Shown here: one piece after another, positions 33,085 through 45,600 of the stretch | Layout of the letters: every line of letters starts with the position of its first letter | How positions within the stretch are numbered: position 1 is the first letter of the stretch | Source: Zygaena filipendulae | Taxonomy: Eukaryota > Arthropoda > Insecta > Lepidoptera > Zygaenidae | Direction of reading: 5' to 3' | Length of the DNA stretch: 64,000 nucleotides | Assembly (NCBI GenBank): GCA_907165275.2 | Contig: OU015675.1 | Location: 6,837,501 to 6,901,500, forward strand | The notes under the pieces: generated by a model | Seen by the model: only the letters and a program-made list of their open reading frames with translations | The model's database searches: none | What the model was told of the DNA's origin: nothing | Position numbers and translations under genes: made by a program

Positions 33085-33411
33085 CGTTCCAGGCCTTCTC
33101 TTGCTGCCTCCCCGAAGGGGAGGCAGCAGAGGTGTCTGCGTCGGGGCAGAGCCCCCTGCAGTGGGCGATCCCACGCTGTCCGCCACTACGGACAGGAACT
33201 GGGGGGCGGTTCAAAGACCGCGTGGATCGTCGGGACGGAGCCGACGCCGCCCGTCAGGGCGGCGTCCAGGCTCCGTCAGCCAAGCTAGGTGGGCTGCGTT
33301 GGCTCGTCATCGCGAGCGATAAGCTCGCGCGGATATCGCCTCCCCTCGGGTGGACGGGCGTGGAGGGGGGCCAGACCACGGATGTGCTCGTGGTCCGACG
33401 CATCCGCCCTG
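33085..33411. mobile_element. GC-rich, hairpin-dense insertion with 12-bp TSD
   Basis: A 327-bp block of very GC-rich DNA in AT-rich surroundings, flanked by the direct repeat ATGAACATAGAT (33073-33084 and 33412-33423). Uninterrupted family members carry a similar single site, so this is a real target-site duplication. Inside are several strong stems: GCTGCCTCCCC/GGGGAGGCAGC, CTGTCCG/CGGACAG, GCGGT/ACCGC, GACGCCGCCC/GGGCGGCGTC and CCACG/CGTGG. Overlapping open frames in four frames reflect GC content, not genes. There is no poly(A) and no terminal inverted repeat. I do not recognise the family. Confidence 0.7.
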
Positions 33412-33454
33412 ATGAACATAGATATATAGCGCATTAAAGTTTATGGTGGGGGAC

Positions 33455-33640
33455 CTGTGCACACCTTGCACATGAGCACAGAAATACTTACGAAAATACT
33501 TACATACTTCCAAAATTCCATTTTCTACATCAATGTGAGTTTAATACCTACCTGCTCGTAACACCTCCGCTACAGTGAATTTTGGAAGTATGTAAGTATT
33601 TTCGTAAGTATTTCTGTGCTCATGTGCAAGGTGTGCACAG
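33455..33640. repeat. Near-perfect fold-back MITE, 186 bp
   Basis: Arms of about 64 bp begin CTGTGCACACCTTGCACATG and are mirrored at the right end; the loop is ~58 bp. It is inserted within the CRE-MITE at 32985-33805. The high arm identity suggests a recent insertion. Confidence 0.75.
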
Positions 33641-34190
33641 TCTCATGACGTCATTATTCAGTATAAGCCCCGTACTAACTGCACCGGGTTGTGACATCAC
33701 GCGAAATTTCAACTCAATGTATCGCTGTAATGTTGTGATTACTTAAAAAAGAGAAAAAATATGTGTCTTTTATTAATCTACATAACGGACTTAAAAAAAA
33801 ATAGTCAAGTAGCTAATTCACGCGGGTAAAACCGTAGGAAACAATCAGTTATAATCTATCAAAAACAGTGGTTAACTAAATAAATATTAAACTGAAATGT
33901 GGTATGACAAACTAGGTATCTATTTATTAAATTTTCTGTTGAAAATTGTTATTAATAATTATTAAAGTAACACCACAAACAGAGTGCCATCGACACGGCC
34001 TTTTAATTTCCTGAAAGTTATCTCAGCATTAAATTTTGTATTCACAGCTCGACTCAATAGAATCTGGTTTATGAAGCCGGATAGAGTTATCCAAAAGTTT
34101 TAGTTGGTGCTTCTGTCTTTACCAATAATATGTATACATAAATGAAGCTTCAAATAAAAGCTTAATCTAACAAAAACAATATAAAAGAAA

Positions 34191-34500
34191 TGGGGATGTG
34201 GACTACTTTTGAAAATCAAAATTCTAATTAGTCCGTCAGTTAGAAAATAAAAAAACAATAGACACGTATTTTTTGATTTTTCAAAAAAATGAAAATATAC
34301 AGAGATAAAGCGCATTAAAGTTTAGGGTGGAGTCTCGTGACGTCACTAACCGCTAAAACCGTCATACTGTCCTGTTAGTGACGTCACGCGAAATTTCAAC
34401 TCAATGTATCGCCGTTATTTTTTGATTACGTAAAAAAATAAAAAATACGTGTCCAATATTTTTTACTAATCTAGAAGACGGACTTGTCAACATACCCACT
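34191..34500 (-). repeat. CRE-MITE copy
   Basis: A full-length copy from GGGGATGTGGACTAC to GTCAACATACCC, with two TGACGTCA sites. Confidence 0.8.
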
Positions 34501-35001
34501 ACCCAAAAAAAAATTTGCACACACGCAAACTATCATATCTGGTCTTTTTTTAAAAAAATGTTTGTTACACTTTCACGTCTTAACGGCTCAACCGATCATC
34601 ATAAAATTTCGCATACACGTTGTCATGGGTAGAGAAAAGGGTAAGTAGTACATTTTATCCCGGAATTCCCACGGGAACTCTTAAATTAACGTGAGTGAAA
34701 CTTAATGAAATTTTGCAAACTACATGTTGTCAAAAAGGACAAGGGGGAGAATGTTGCCAACCACTACTGGCTATTTATAATTTTGTGTTATTTAAATTTT
34801 TATATAAAGAATGTCATTATTTTTAAGTCACTTTTGGATATAAGCCCCCTGTCAACCTATTATATTTCCGTATTAAAATTTTGATAATAATTTTATAAAG
34901 CCCTTTAAATCAGTCCTCATAGTTCCCCTCGGCTACATTAAACCGCGGGAAACAGGTAGTTGTTAATAAATACTAAAGAATTAAAAATGATTAAATTATC
35001 T

Positions 35002-35202
35002 ATACTAATATTATAATGAGGAGAGATTTGATTTTTTGTTTGTTTGTTTGTTGCGATTTAACTCAAAAACTACTGCACCGATTTCAAAAATTCTTTTACC
35101 ATTTGATAGCTATTATCCTTGAGTGACATAGGTTATAAATATATTGTGATTCCCGCGGGAACTCCGAAATTACTGCGGGTGAAACCGCGGGGGACAGCTA
35201 AT
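35002..35202 (+). repeat. SINE copy
   Basis: A plus-strand copy, 'tatactaatattataatgagg' to 'gtgaaaccgcgggggacagcta'. It is the subtype with 'gcgatttaactcaaaaact', also at 52922-53125 and, reversed, 62796-62991. Confidence 0.7.
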
Positions 35203-35223
35203 ATTTTATAAACTTCATGTCGA

Positions 35224-35290
35224 AAATGACCACTTTCCTAAAACGTCCACTTTCCTAAAATGTCCACTTTCCTAAAATGTCCACTTTCAA
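35224..35290. repeat. 19-bp tandem repeat, ~3.5 copies
   Basis: The unit is 'ccactttcctaaaaYgt', repeated with almost no divergence directly after a SINE end. Confidence 0.7.
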
Positions 35291-36528
35291 TATAAGATTA
35301 ATATTAGTATAGATGTAATAAAGAAGGATTTCTTTGTCGAAAATTGAGGACTATCTAAAAGAGAGAGGACGCAAACAGCTGGGCAGAGGCCCAAGCCTCG
35401 TATAGTTTCAAGATATACGACAATATATCATACAAAAGAGAATGGTCCAATAAAATGGAACATAATATAAATGTCATATAACTACGACTCGTATTTATTT
35501 ATTTGTTCACTCAGAGTTCTGTAGTAATAGTGTTGACCACTAGCTGTCGCACGCTACTTTGCTCGCCTTTGGAAGTTTGACTAAGTAACTAATATATATG
35601 TATAACTAGGTACACATCAATATGAAACAGAGTCCTCCGCCGCGTCTGTCTGTCTGTTTGTTCGCGATAAACTCAAAAACTGCTCAACGGACTTTCATGC
35701 GGTTATTACCAGTGATTGATGAGGAAGGATTATGTATGTATACTATAGCTGTCCCGCTCGGTTTCACCCGCGGTAATTTCGAAGTTCCCGCGGAATTGTT
35801 CCATACAAACTTTGCAACCCCTTTTCATCCCCTTAGGGTTTGAATAAAAAAAAACCCTCTCTTATCGGATGCCTACATCATACAAAGAACACACCGTCCA
35901 AGTTTCAGGTCTCTACGATCAGCGGTTTAGGCTGTGCGTTGATCCATCAGTCATTCAGGACAAAGCATTTCATATGTATAGATAATTTATCAAGGTTTTT
36001 TGGTTGAAATAGGTATAACGATAATTGTTGGAAGTATCGGAAAAAATTCATTAAATATACTACAAGTTGTCACCTACAGAGATCTTTTTATCCCGGAATC
36101 CCCGCGGGAACCCCGAAATTAACGTCGGCATAACCGCGGCGAATAGCTAGTCCAACATACTTTATTTTACACACACAGTAGAGAAATACATTTACAAAAC
36201 AGAAACCTTTTTCAAAGGCAATGAGAAATTCCGTTCATCGGTTTTTGAGTTCAGATGGTTTTTGAGACAGACAGATGCGGCGAAGGACTTTGTTTTATAA
36301 TATGTACCTAGTGTGATTGTGTGTAATTTCTCTAAGTATAGTTAGGTACCAAAATATATTTTATATACTTAATCGTGGTAATATTATTTATATAAATTTT
36401 ATATAATTATTTTTCTGTTCTGTAACATGCCACTAAACTATTACCTAGCCAAAAGATTACCTGGTAGAGAATGCCTTAGGCATTAAGTTCGCCTTTTGTA
36501 CGGTAATGTGCAATAAAGTTCTTTAAAT

Positions 36529-36729
36529 CCTACTAATATTATAAATGTAAAATGGTGGATGATTGGATGTTTGTTACTCAATCACGCAAAAACGGCTGAA
36601 CGGATTTGGATGAAATTTGGCATGCACGTTGTCAGCGTTACAGAAAAGGACATATAGTACTTTATATCCCGGAATTCACGCGGGAACTCCGAGATTACCG
36701 CGGGTGAAACCGCAGGCCACAGCTAGTAA
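36529..36729 (+). repeat. SINE copy
   Basis: 'cctactaatattataaatg' to 'gtgaaaccgcaggccacagctagta'. It is inserted directly after a LINE/SINE-like tail (about 36437-36528, 'aaggcggac'-type text on the opposite strand and 'caataaagttctttaaat'). Confidence 0.7.
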
Positions 36730-37378
36730 TAAAAAATTATTTACAGTTATACTTAGTATTTTTTATTATATATTACGTGTTATTATATATTATATTGTCA
36801 TGTAATTTTTTGTAGGTATGTATGTAGTTAGATAATGTTATTATTGTTATGATTATTTGGTTCTATTATTTTGTATGTATATTATTATTGTATGTATTTT
36901 GTTTGTATATTACTATTTCATATACCTACCTATCAAACAGACGCACACCAGATCAGCCTATTCTTATATCTTTTCCTGTTGCGGATCTGCTGGAAGAAAT
37001 TCCACATGGAATAAGCATGACCCTTGTACATGATTACTTTTATACTTTCTTTCCTTTTTTGTTGTCCTTGTGTGCATTATTTGTTAAATAAATAAATAAA
37101 TAATTTTCAAATCTATTTCCATTTTTTTTTTTTATTTATTAAACGCCAACGAATTTAGTTAGCTGATGCTTGTTCAGGATAACTTAACCCTTCCACTCCC
37201 GGTGGGATTATTGGACATTAATAAATTAGTTCCAGACGCAAATGGGAACCTTTGATGGATTTCCCTAGAGTTACTCAGGTAGGCTTTTTTTTTCAGCTGA
37301 AAGCGCGCGGCCCGGGGAATTGAAGTTCGGAGGTAAAATTAAGGGACCTTAATGGTTTAGGTTTTAAGTGCTACTGTT

Positions 37379-37852
37379 GGACATAGATAAGCAATAGTGT
37401 GTTAACCCACATTAGAGAAATTTTGAGTAAATCGTGTTTTAAAATTGGACATAGATAAGCAATAGTGTGTTAACCCACACTGGAGAAATTTTGAGTAAAT
37501 CGTGTTTTAAAATTATAGCGCCATTTTCTGTCAACATTTTTTATGTTCAATATTTAGTTACATACTTAAACAATGTAATAAGGTAAACACATAATTAGAA
37601 AACGTTCCCTAACTCTCAATAAATCGTTCTGAATAGATAACTTGATTTTGTGGGTTAACATGTTATTGCTTATCTGCGTCCAATTATAACACCATTTTGT
37701 GTCATCATTTTTTTATGTTCGACAATTTGTTAGTATTTAAACAATGTAATAAGGTAAAAAAATAATTAAAAAACTTTCTATTGCTCTCAATAAAGCGTTC
37801 TGTATCAATAAGTTTATTTTGTGGGTTAACATGTTATTGCTTATCTGCATCC
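37379..37852. repeat. Composite TIR element with doubled ends
   Basis: It is in the same family as 19865-20424. Two left ends (GGACATAGATAAGCAATAGT at 37379 and 37447) and two right ends (finishing at 37681 and 37852) lie in tandem, each with GTTAACCCAC. This looks like one element inserted beside or duplicated within another. Confidence 0.7.
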
Positions 37853-38204
37853 TGTTATCACTACATAGTATAAAACAAAGTCGCTTTCTCTGTCCCTATA
37901 TCCCTATGTATGCTTAAATCTTTAGAACTATGCAACGGATTTTGATGCGGTTTTCACCAAATTTCATTTCATTTCAATAGATAGAGTGATTCATGAGGAA
38001 GGTTTATAACTATATTTTATCCTGGAATTCCCGCGGGAACTCCAAAATTACTGCGGGTGAAACCGCGCGGGTCGGCTAGTAAAAAGATAAGTGAAACATA
38101 AATAAAATTTTAACAAAACATTTAAACACAAAAATGCACTACCCAAAAAAGTTTTAATTTTTTATTAAAAGTGCCAGAAACAAGAATGATAACTGCTTAT
38201 AAGT

Positions 38205-38482
38205 CCAAATCGATTTTAGGTTGTACAAAGTTCACCACCTCATCAAGTGTACAAATCGATTTTAGGTGGTACAAAGTTCACTGCGTCATTTAGTGTAGAA
38301 ATCGATTTTAGGTGCTACAAAGTTCACCGGGTCATCTAGTATAAAAATCTATTTTAGGTGCTACAAAGTTCACTGCGTCATTTAGTGTAGAAATCGATTT
38401 TAGGTGCTACAAAGTTCACCGGGTCATTTAGTATAAAATCTATTTTAGGTGCTACAAAGTTCACTGGGTCTTATAGTGTAGG
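38205..38482. repeat. 46-bp tandem array with 92-bp alternation
   Basis: Six units spaced 46, 46, 46, 46 and 45 bp (CGATTTTAGG or CTATTTTAGG at 38211, 38257, 38303, 38349, 38395, 38440). Two unit types alternate: 'cactgcgtcatttagtgtag' and 'caccgggtcatYtagtataa'. This is a two-unit higher-order structure. Confidence 0.8.
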
Positions 38483-39471
38483 TATCAATACCAAGTATCA
38501 AAGTATATAATATGTGTGCTTCTAAATAATTAGGTTTTAAATTTAAAGTTACTAAAAGTCTTGTAAAAAATTGAATTAATTGTAAAAAATAGAAACCGAC
38601 GGTACCTTTTAATTACTGCCCTAGAAGAGTAAATATAACATTTTTTTTAAACTGAAAATTTAATTTAAGATTAATTATTTAAAAATATAATGTCATGGGT
38701 ACTTAGAAATTATACCAATTACACGTTAATTTTACATAAATTTTGCATCGTAACTACCTACTTAAAATAGTATATAATAATATAATCAAACTTATGGAAA
38801 ACTTAAAATAATAACTATATTTACAAATAAAAAATTTGACATAGGTCCCCCTTCTCCTTAACATAATTTAAAGGATAAATAATAAAACAATCGTCACTAG
38901 TAGTCAGTTTTATAATTCCATTTCTAGTTGTACAAAATACATTTTTAAATCTTTACTTACTTAGTAGGAATGACGCATACATTATTTTTCCTTTTAGAAA
39001 TGAATCATTCATTAGAACGCGATGGAATATATATATAAAAAAACATTAAAATACCTATTTAATTCTAAAATAAGATTCTTGTTTAACAGGCATTACAAGG
39101 AAAACTACATACAAAGATTAATTGTCAGGTCTGATACGTTTCGAACTTTGTCGGGCCATTTTTAATGATTAACCATGAAAAAAGCTGAAGATATTAATGT
39201 TAGCAATAATATATTATTATTACATCATGAATTCCATTAAAACTCTGTCTTAAAAACTATTTTTAAAGCCTTATGATAAGTTCATTTTTCATTCCCAATG
39301 TAACTTTTAATTTCAAAATCCTCAATTACTACAATCATAATTTTACACTGTTTTTCTTTTTGTATTCTTACAAATTGAGCAATTAAATTAGATTAAAAGA
39401 AAATTAGCAAAACTTCTACGAAACCTTCAAGAAGACCGATAAAACAAGAGAAAGAAAGATTAGCTTCATCG

Positions 39472-39600
39472 GTAAGTAACTTATAACGATCTAGTATCGT
39501 TCAAGAGTTCAGAGAGATTCAATAATACATGCCTATCCGCTAGTCAAAAGGTACCGGGTTCGATTCCCGGTAGGAAAACCACCGGATTCCACTTTCCACT
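39472..39600 (+). repeat. Inverted copy of an NRF-6-like intron start
   Basis: About 125 bp beginning GTAAGTAACTTATAACGATC, the reverse-complement counterpart of 40784-40655. That partner starts exactly at the donor of the 40785-40965 exon. The shared segment includes a tRNA-SINE head with 'gggttcgattccc'. It lies just past the 3' end of the NRF-6-like gene. Confidence 0.7.
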
Positions 39601-39672
39601 TTCTTTCTTACTTACTTACTTCATCTTCTTCTTCTTCTTCTTCACCTACTTTCTATCTCATCTTATCTCATC

Positions 39673-42600
39673 TTAAATATGTGTCGAGACAGTCGACACG
39701 GATATAGTAGACAAGCCCGGCTTCACTTGATTGCCGTTCAAATCTTCCTTGCTAATTTTTGTCTTCTTCTTGGGCGCTAGAAGGATCTTCTGTAACTGAC
39801 ATGCTGGTGCTTCAACGAAGAGATGCAGAGGTAGAGACCAGAGGAATGTCGTGCTTACTATACCAGCGAACAGCATAATCTAGACATAGACATAGACATA
39901 ACTTTATCTCAATCTAAAAGATAATTAATCAAAATAAAAATAAAAATAAAAATGAATGTGTTCAGTTTATAGTGAGTATTCAAGTACACAGAACAGAAAA
40001 TAACAAATAGAAATAACGTCAACTTAGTTTGGTATGAAAACAGATGAAAACCTGAACCCTTATTCACTATGACCATTACACGCCGCGTTGAGATAAGACG
40101 CCGCAAAAACTGTCTTTCCCTCGTAATCAAAGAAGTTTTACTCCAAAAAAATACATTTACAACGTTTCTTATGGCATAAAGAATAATAATTTCTAATATT
40201 TTGGCATCTAGAATGTTTGGAAATGCGGTTTGGGACGCGCGTTATGGGCAAGGAATGTTGTTGGTCATAGTGAATAAGAGCCCTGGTGATATTCGCACAC
40301 AGCTGTAGTTAGGAGATAAATCGGTTTGCTTATGAAGTGTCACAGGTGTGATTGTGTGTTCTCGCACTTACAGCAGTATAGTCTGTAGCGTAGAAGGACC
40401 TCCTCATTTGTCCTCCATACGTCCTTAGAACCGTGGCATGGAGCAACATGGCACAGTAGGACATCCTACCCAACGGCTGCAAAGGTCCCCATTCTACGGC
40501 GCCCACGTAGATACCTGTAAATGAGGGTGTTTGAGTAGGCTTTAACATAACAATAACAATAAAAAAGTTTTTATTTTAGACATCAAAAAAATTCATAAAA
40601 ATGAAAAAATCAAACTAGGTTCGTGGACTTACATAATATTACAGTACTCGCCCAGACTGAAAAGAGGAATCCGGTGGTTTTCCTATCGGGAATCGAACCC
40701 GGTACCTTTTGACTAGCGGATAGGTATGTATTGTTGAATCTCACTGAACTCTTGAACGATACTAGATCGTTATAAGTTACTTACTGTTGCACCTATAGAA
40801 GTATCCAATAACAAACACGCAGATGGCTAGAGCGAAGAAGTTTTGGTTAAGAGAGTTGAAGACAGCCGACTCGAAGGCAGAAGCCTCCCGGTGATGAAGG
40901 TCCCAGCCCATTAACGCAGCACCAAGAGCGACCGGAATCGAGATCAGGAAGAGAAATTTAAGGAACTGAAATAAATGATATATACATATACAGGGTGTAA
41001 GCCTAAACGGGAGTTTTATTGAAGTAGAGTATTCACTGTTCAATATCCAATTCTCATTTATAAGAAAAAGTAGCTGTGCCCCGCGGTTTCACCCGCGGTA
41101 ATTTCGGAGTTCCCGCGGGAACTCCGAGATAAAAAGTACCCTATGTCCTTCTCTGTACCCCTGACAACGTGCATGCCAAATTTCATCCAAATCCGTTCAG
41201 CCGTTATTGCATGATTGAGTAACAAACATCCAAATATTTACTCCTTAAACACTTACTCATAAACTCCTTTTCTTTCTTTCTTTCTTTCTAAACATCCACA
41301 CTTTCACATTTATAATCTTAGTAGGATAATAACAATTACTTACATTCATTTTTAAGTAAGAAAAATTATTCCCGAAAATTTATAATAGGGATGTTGACAA
41401 CTTTTGAAAATCAAATTCCTAATTAGACCGTCAGAAAAAAAAAAAAAACGATAGACACGTATTTTTTGATTTTTCAAATCACTGATAATATACAGAGATA
41501 AAGCGCATTAAAGTTTAGGGGGGGGGCTCGTGACGTCACTAACTACTATACCTAAGCCGCCATACTAACTGCACCGGTTAGTGACGTCACGCGAAATTTC
41601 AACTCAATGTATCGCCGTTATTTTTTTTTTACGTAAAAAAAAAGAAAAAATATGACCGTGTCCAATGTTTTTCATTAATCTACAAGACGGACTAAAAAAG
41701 AAAATACCTAGAATCTATCTCTCCATTTATATTAAAAAAAGCTTCTAAAACTCAATTCTAAAACAATTTTTAAGTCAACGAGGGAGACTACCATTAACAA
41801 GAACCAAAGTAGAATTTTGGTAGTCTATAAAATCACCAGATTCTAGTTTTGTCTAAACAATGTGTATGACATTATTGTACTTCAATGCATGTAAGAAAAT
41901 CTTTTGCGATCAATTGTATTGTGTCGACAGACAATATAGTCGCGATTTAGTATATATATAATGTTATGTAGTAGGCAAATGCAATATCAATGCAGGGTGG
42001 TCTAGGACATGATAAAAATATCGATGAATTCAGGTCACAGATGGATAGAGATGTATTTTTAGGTATATTTTAAAAACTTATTAAACTAAGTACTGTGTCA
42101 TAGTGTTATCTATTTTATTAAATATAATATTGTAATAGATCCATATGTGCCTGTCTTGTTTGACCAGATATTTTTCGTCTTTATTCATCACATGGAACTA
42201 GACGGATTTAATTAAAATAAGTAAGGTTAAATATTTATGTCCCAAAAACCTAAGGACATTTTTTTGTCGGTAAAATTATTTTATAATAAATAGAGTTACC
42301 GAAAAAAACCCCAAAAATTTACAAGGTTTGAACCACTATCAAAGCGTCAGAATTAAAAACTGCATGCAGTTTTTAAGCTCGACGCGTTACCAGAAAGTGC
42401 TGCTAAAACTCTATAGAAATTATAAACTGAAAAGATGACCTGCAGGGTAATTATGTAACTTTTGTTGCTATCATACGTTATTTCAGTTTCAATCAGAAAA
42501 ATTGCGATTTTCTGATTAATTGATCATGTTAAGACAGCTTCAACTTTTGAAGTATGTTTATTTTGGTTGATTGCCAGATATTTAAGGTGTCAAATCGTGC

Positions 42601-45600
42601 GTATTGTGATCGCAAAACCACTATATTTTTGATTGCAACCGAAAAATGATAGAAACAAAAGTTACATAATAGTCCCTCTGTTGTTATAACAAGTTACCTA
42701 CTAGATAAAAATAAGTTAAATGAAGGCTTGTAAATGGTTTTTTCATATTTTATTACTGAAAATATTATATTACCTACCTATGAATTTCAGTGAGTAAAAA
42801 CTTCTCGGCATTATTTCGCTCTTTCGTGTAGCTCAATATTACTGGATGTTTTCGTGTTGGAAAATATTATATTTCTTAAATAATATTAAACAGTCGTAAC
42901 TAGGAGCTATGTTTGAAACTTTTTAATTCATGTAGCTGGGTTCTAAATGTTATATTTAAAACCTCGACGCAAACAAAGGAGTTAAAAGTTAAACGTGTGT
43001 ATATATATACAGTATCTGTGTGACTATCTGTGGCATCGTAGCTGCAAAACCAAGTTTCATTTAGGTACTTTTTTTTGTATGAATTCTGATTTGATCGAGT
43101 GTGAATCTATGATTGAAGAAAATCCGTTCAACCGTCTGAAAATCATCATTTATTTTCTAGGTGATGAAAAGATGTGACCATCTTCCACAAGTCTGATAAA
43201 TTCGAGGTTCGGTAATTGGTCCTTCAATAAACACAGTAACATTTAAATATCGTACTTATTAATTTTTATTTTATTTTAATTTAAAATGAATGTAAATCTT
43301 ATCAGCTCTAGTCTTAAAATTGCCAACTGAGTATAACTGTTATTAACGTACAGTTCAAACCACTGTCTCAAGAAACTAAAAGGTTTGGATCCCAAGTCAT
43401 TGAAATTGACATTTAAATCTAAGAATTAAAATTGAGGTTCTTTATTTAAAACTAGCTGTCCCCCGCGGTTTCACCCGCGGTAATTTTAGAGTTCCGGGGG
43501 GGGGGGGGGGGGGGGAATTTCGGGATAAAAGTATCCTATGTCACTCAGGACTACCGTAACTTTTTATGACTAAAATAATTTTTAAAATCGGTTCAGTAGA
43601 TCCAGAGATTAGCCCCTACAACGTTACAAACTCACAATTCACAAACTTTACCTCTTTATAATATTAGTATAGAAGAAGAGCCTTTTTTCAATTATTTAAA
43701 TTTACGGAAAAAGGGTGGATTCTTGAGGAGCAAATACACAATAATGTCTTTAGTAAAACAAAATTAATTGACCTAAATTGCCTTTTAACTCTTACAACAG
43801 AATCCGTGTCTCTCACAAACGAAATAGATCACGAGATAATCGTACCAAAGTATAATAATGCCAATTGCCTCATTAAGCGATCCCCCTTTATCATATCCCC
43901 TAATTTGTGTTAATTGCACGAAGATCTCACCAGTGATCCTCTAAGATTCCATTTCTTAATCTGCGCCCTGTGATACAAATACGCAGTTAGTACTCCGAGA
44001 TGGTACCCGGCCCAATTCCCTTGAGCCGACACGTAGGCGTGGTAAAAGGTGTCGTTGTATCCGAATATATCTCTTATGGATCTGTTGACAAAGTTGATAT
44101 TTCAGCGGAGGATTGCAGCAAAGGTAATCCTGAACCATTATTAGATGCGTATACGTAATGTACGGGCACTCATTTTCGGGGACAGCTAGAGAGAATAACT
44201 CTTCGGAATGTGCTTCCGGATTTCTCATAATTCTTTTTTAGTCGCTACGTCGATGATATTGTTGGAATGTGGCTTTTGATAGTATCCATAAAATTTCTGG
44301 CTAAATCTTATCTAGATAATGAATTGAGTGAGTTTAAATCAGCGTTGGTCAGGATTAATTTGACTTGATCAAAGAAAGTTTCCTTAATCGGCTTTTGATG
44401 TAGGAAAGTAATCCAGTGGCATCCAAGGGTGGAGAGATCTTAAGATGGAATGATGGTCTGATGAAGATGGATGATATCAGCTTAGAGCCGATCTAATAGA
44501 GATCCTTGGAGGAAGTCATATGTCGGTTAATATAATATAGTATAACGTAAATGAAGGAAGAAAAGAGTTTTTAGCGGGAATCGAAGATGGCCGTTTCGTC
44601 ATTTATTTTCGCGTTGATAAAATATTGATACGACACATATAAATCTGGTCTATCTATTCACCACAAGTGCAGAATACTGTCACTGCACTCACACTATTAA
44701 AGATAATATTATACTATCAATACTTGATCTCGCACATCTAAAACTACTGATTAGGTAAGTAGTGGGGCGCGTCATTTTAGTTTAGACAAGCTATACAGAA
44801 ATTGTCGTAGTGGTGCTTTTTATGTGAGCAAGAAAATAATATTATATAAATAAATAATAAATAAATAAAAGAAATTTTTATTTACCAGCACACAATGACA
44901 GTAAAAGTTACAGAATAGTATGATATAATATTTGGTGCGGCAAAAAGGAGATGGGACTCAGCGAATCCACTGATTTTCAGTCCCCAACCTCTTACAACTA
45001 TTATTATCTACTACTAACTACTAGTACTAACGGCCGCACTCAGAGTCGACTTTAATGATTACTTAGTTAAGCATAGATTTTTAAAACAAAACTGCCGCAC
45101 TCAGAGACGTTCAGTAAATTAATGTTAAATGGCATTTAATGAGATGTAACTTAATTAGTTAAATGCTAATTAACATAAATTTACTGAACGTCTCTGATTG
45201 CTGCAGTTTTGATTTAAAAATCTATACTTAACTAAGTAATCATTAAAGTCGACTCTGAGTGCGGCTGTAAGACAAACTAAGATGAGATTTTCGTTGTCAG
45301 GATTAGGTACGCACGGTAAACGTTTATATTTTATATGGCGTTACGAGCAGATTTAGATGTCCTCCAAGCCCTCCAAGAAAGATACTGCAAATTATAGCAC
45401 CATGGTTTGCAAATTCAGACTTTACAACTATGCTAATAAATATAAAGATCAAATTAATTTTATTTGAAACTGATTAGGTGTGAAAGTCCGAAGAAAGAAA
45501 TGACCAAATAAAAAAAAAGGAAAACAGAATAAAAAGAAAACTCACTCTGGAAATATGCTCACTCTAATTGGGAGAAGGTCCATGAAGTAGCTCTGCAAGA

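Larger units (their letters stand above)
32985..33805 (-). repeat. CRE-MITE interrupted by two insertions
   Basis: The outer parts match the family (TAGTCCG..AGTTAG near 33007, TGACGTCA near 33646, 'gacatcacgcgaaatttcaactc' near 33692). The element is about 820 bp instead of ~330 because two unrelated inserts sit inside it, at 33085-33411 and 33455-33640. Confidence 0.75.
25434..39672. other. 14-kb repeat-filled interval without a clear gene
   Basis: It lies between the start of protease B and the 3' end of the NRF-6-like gene. I find no exon pair or domain I can defend. Contents: SINEs (about 26021, 26265, 26815, 28125, 28475, 29355, 31245, 34555, 35002, 35590, 36529, 37861), MITEs (32985, 34191, 37379), tandem arrays (29895, 35235, 38205) and AT-rich filler (25434-25985, 27510-28120, 30460-31230, 32160-32880, 38490-39470). 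Open frames at 28502-28887 and 28992-29231 are short and lack any recognised motif. Confidence 0.6.

Noticed and set aside
33405..33425. CTGATGA as a hammerhead ribozyme core
   Set aside because: It arises at the edge of the target-site duplication, and no GAAA or paired stems are found at the right spacing.
33132..33437. Arg/Pro-rich 101-codon frame on the plus strand
   Set aside because: Several frames on both strands are open because the block is GC-rich; there is no family match, and the frame runs past the insertion's target duplication.
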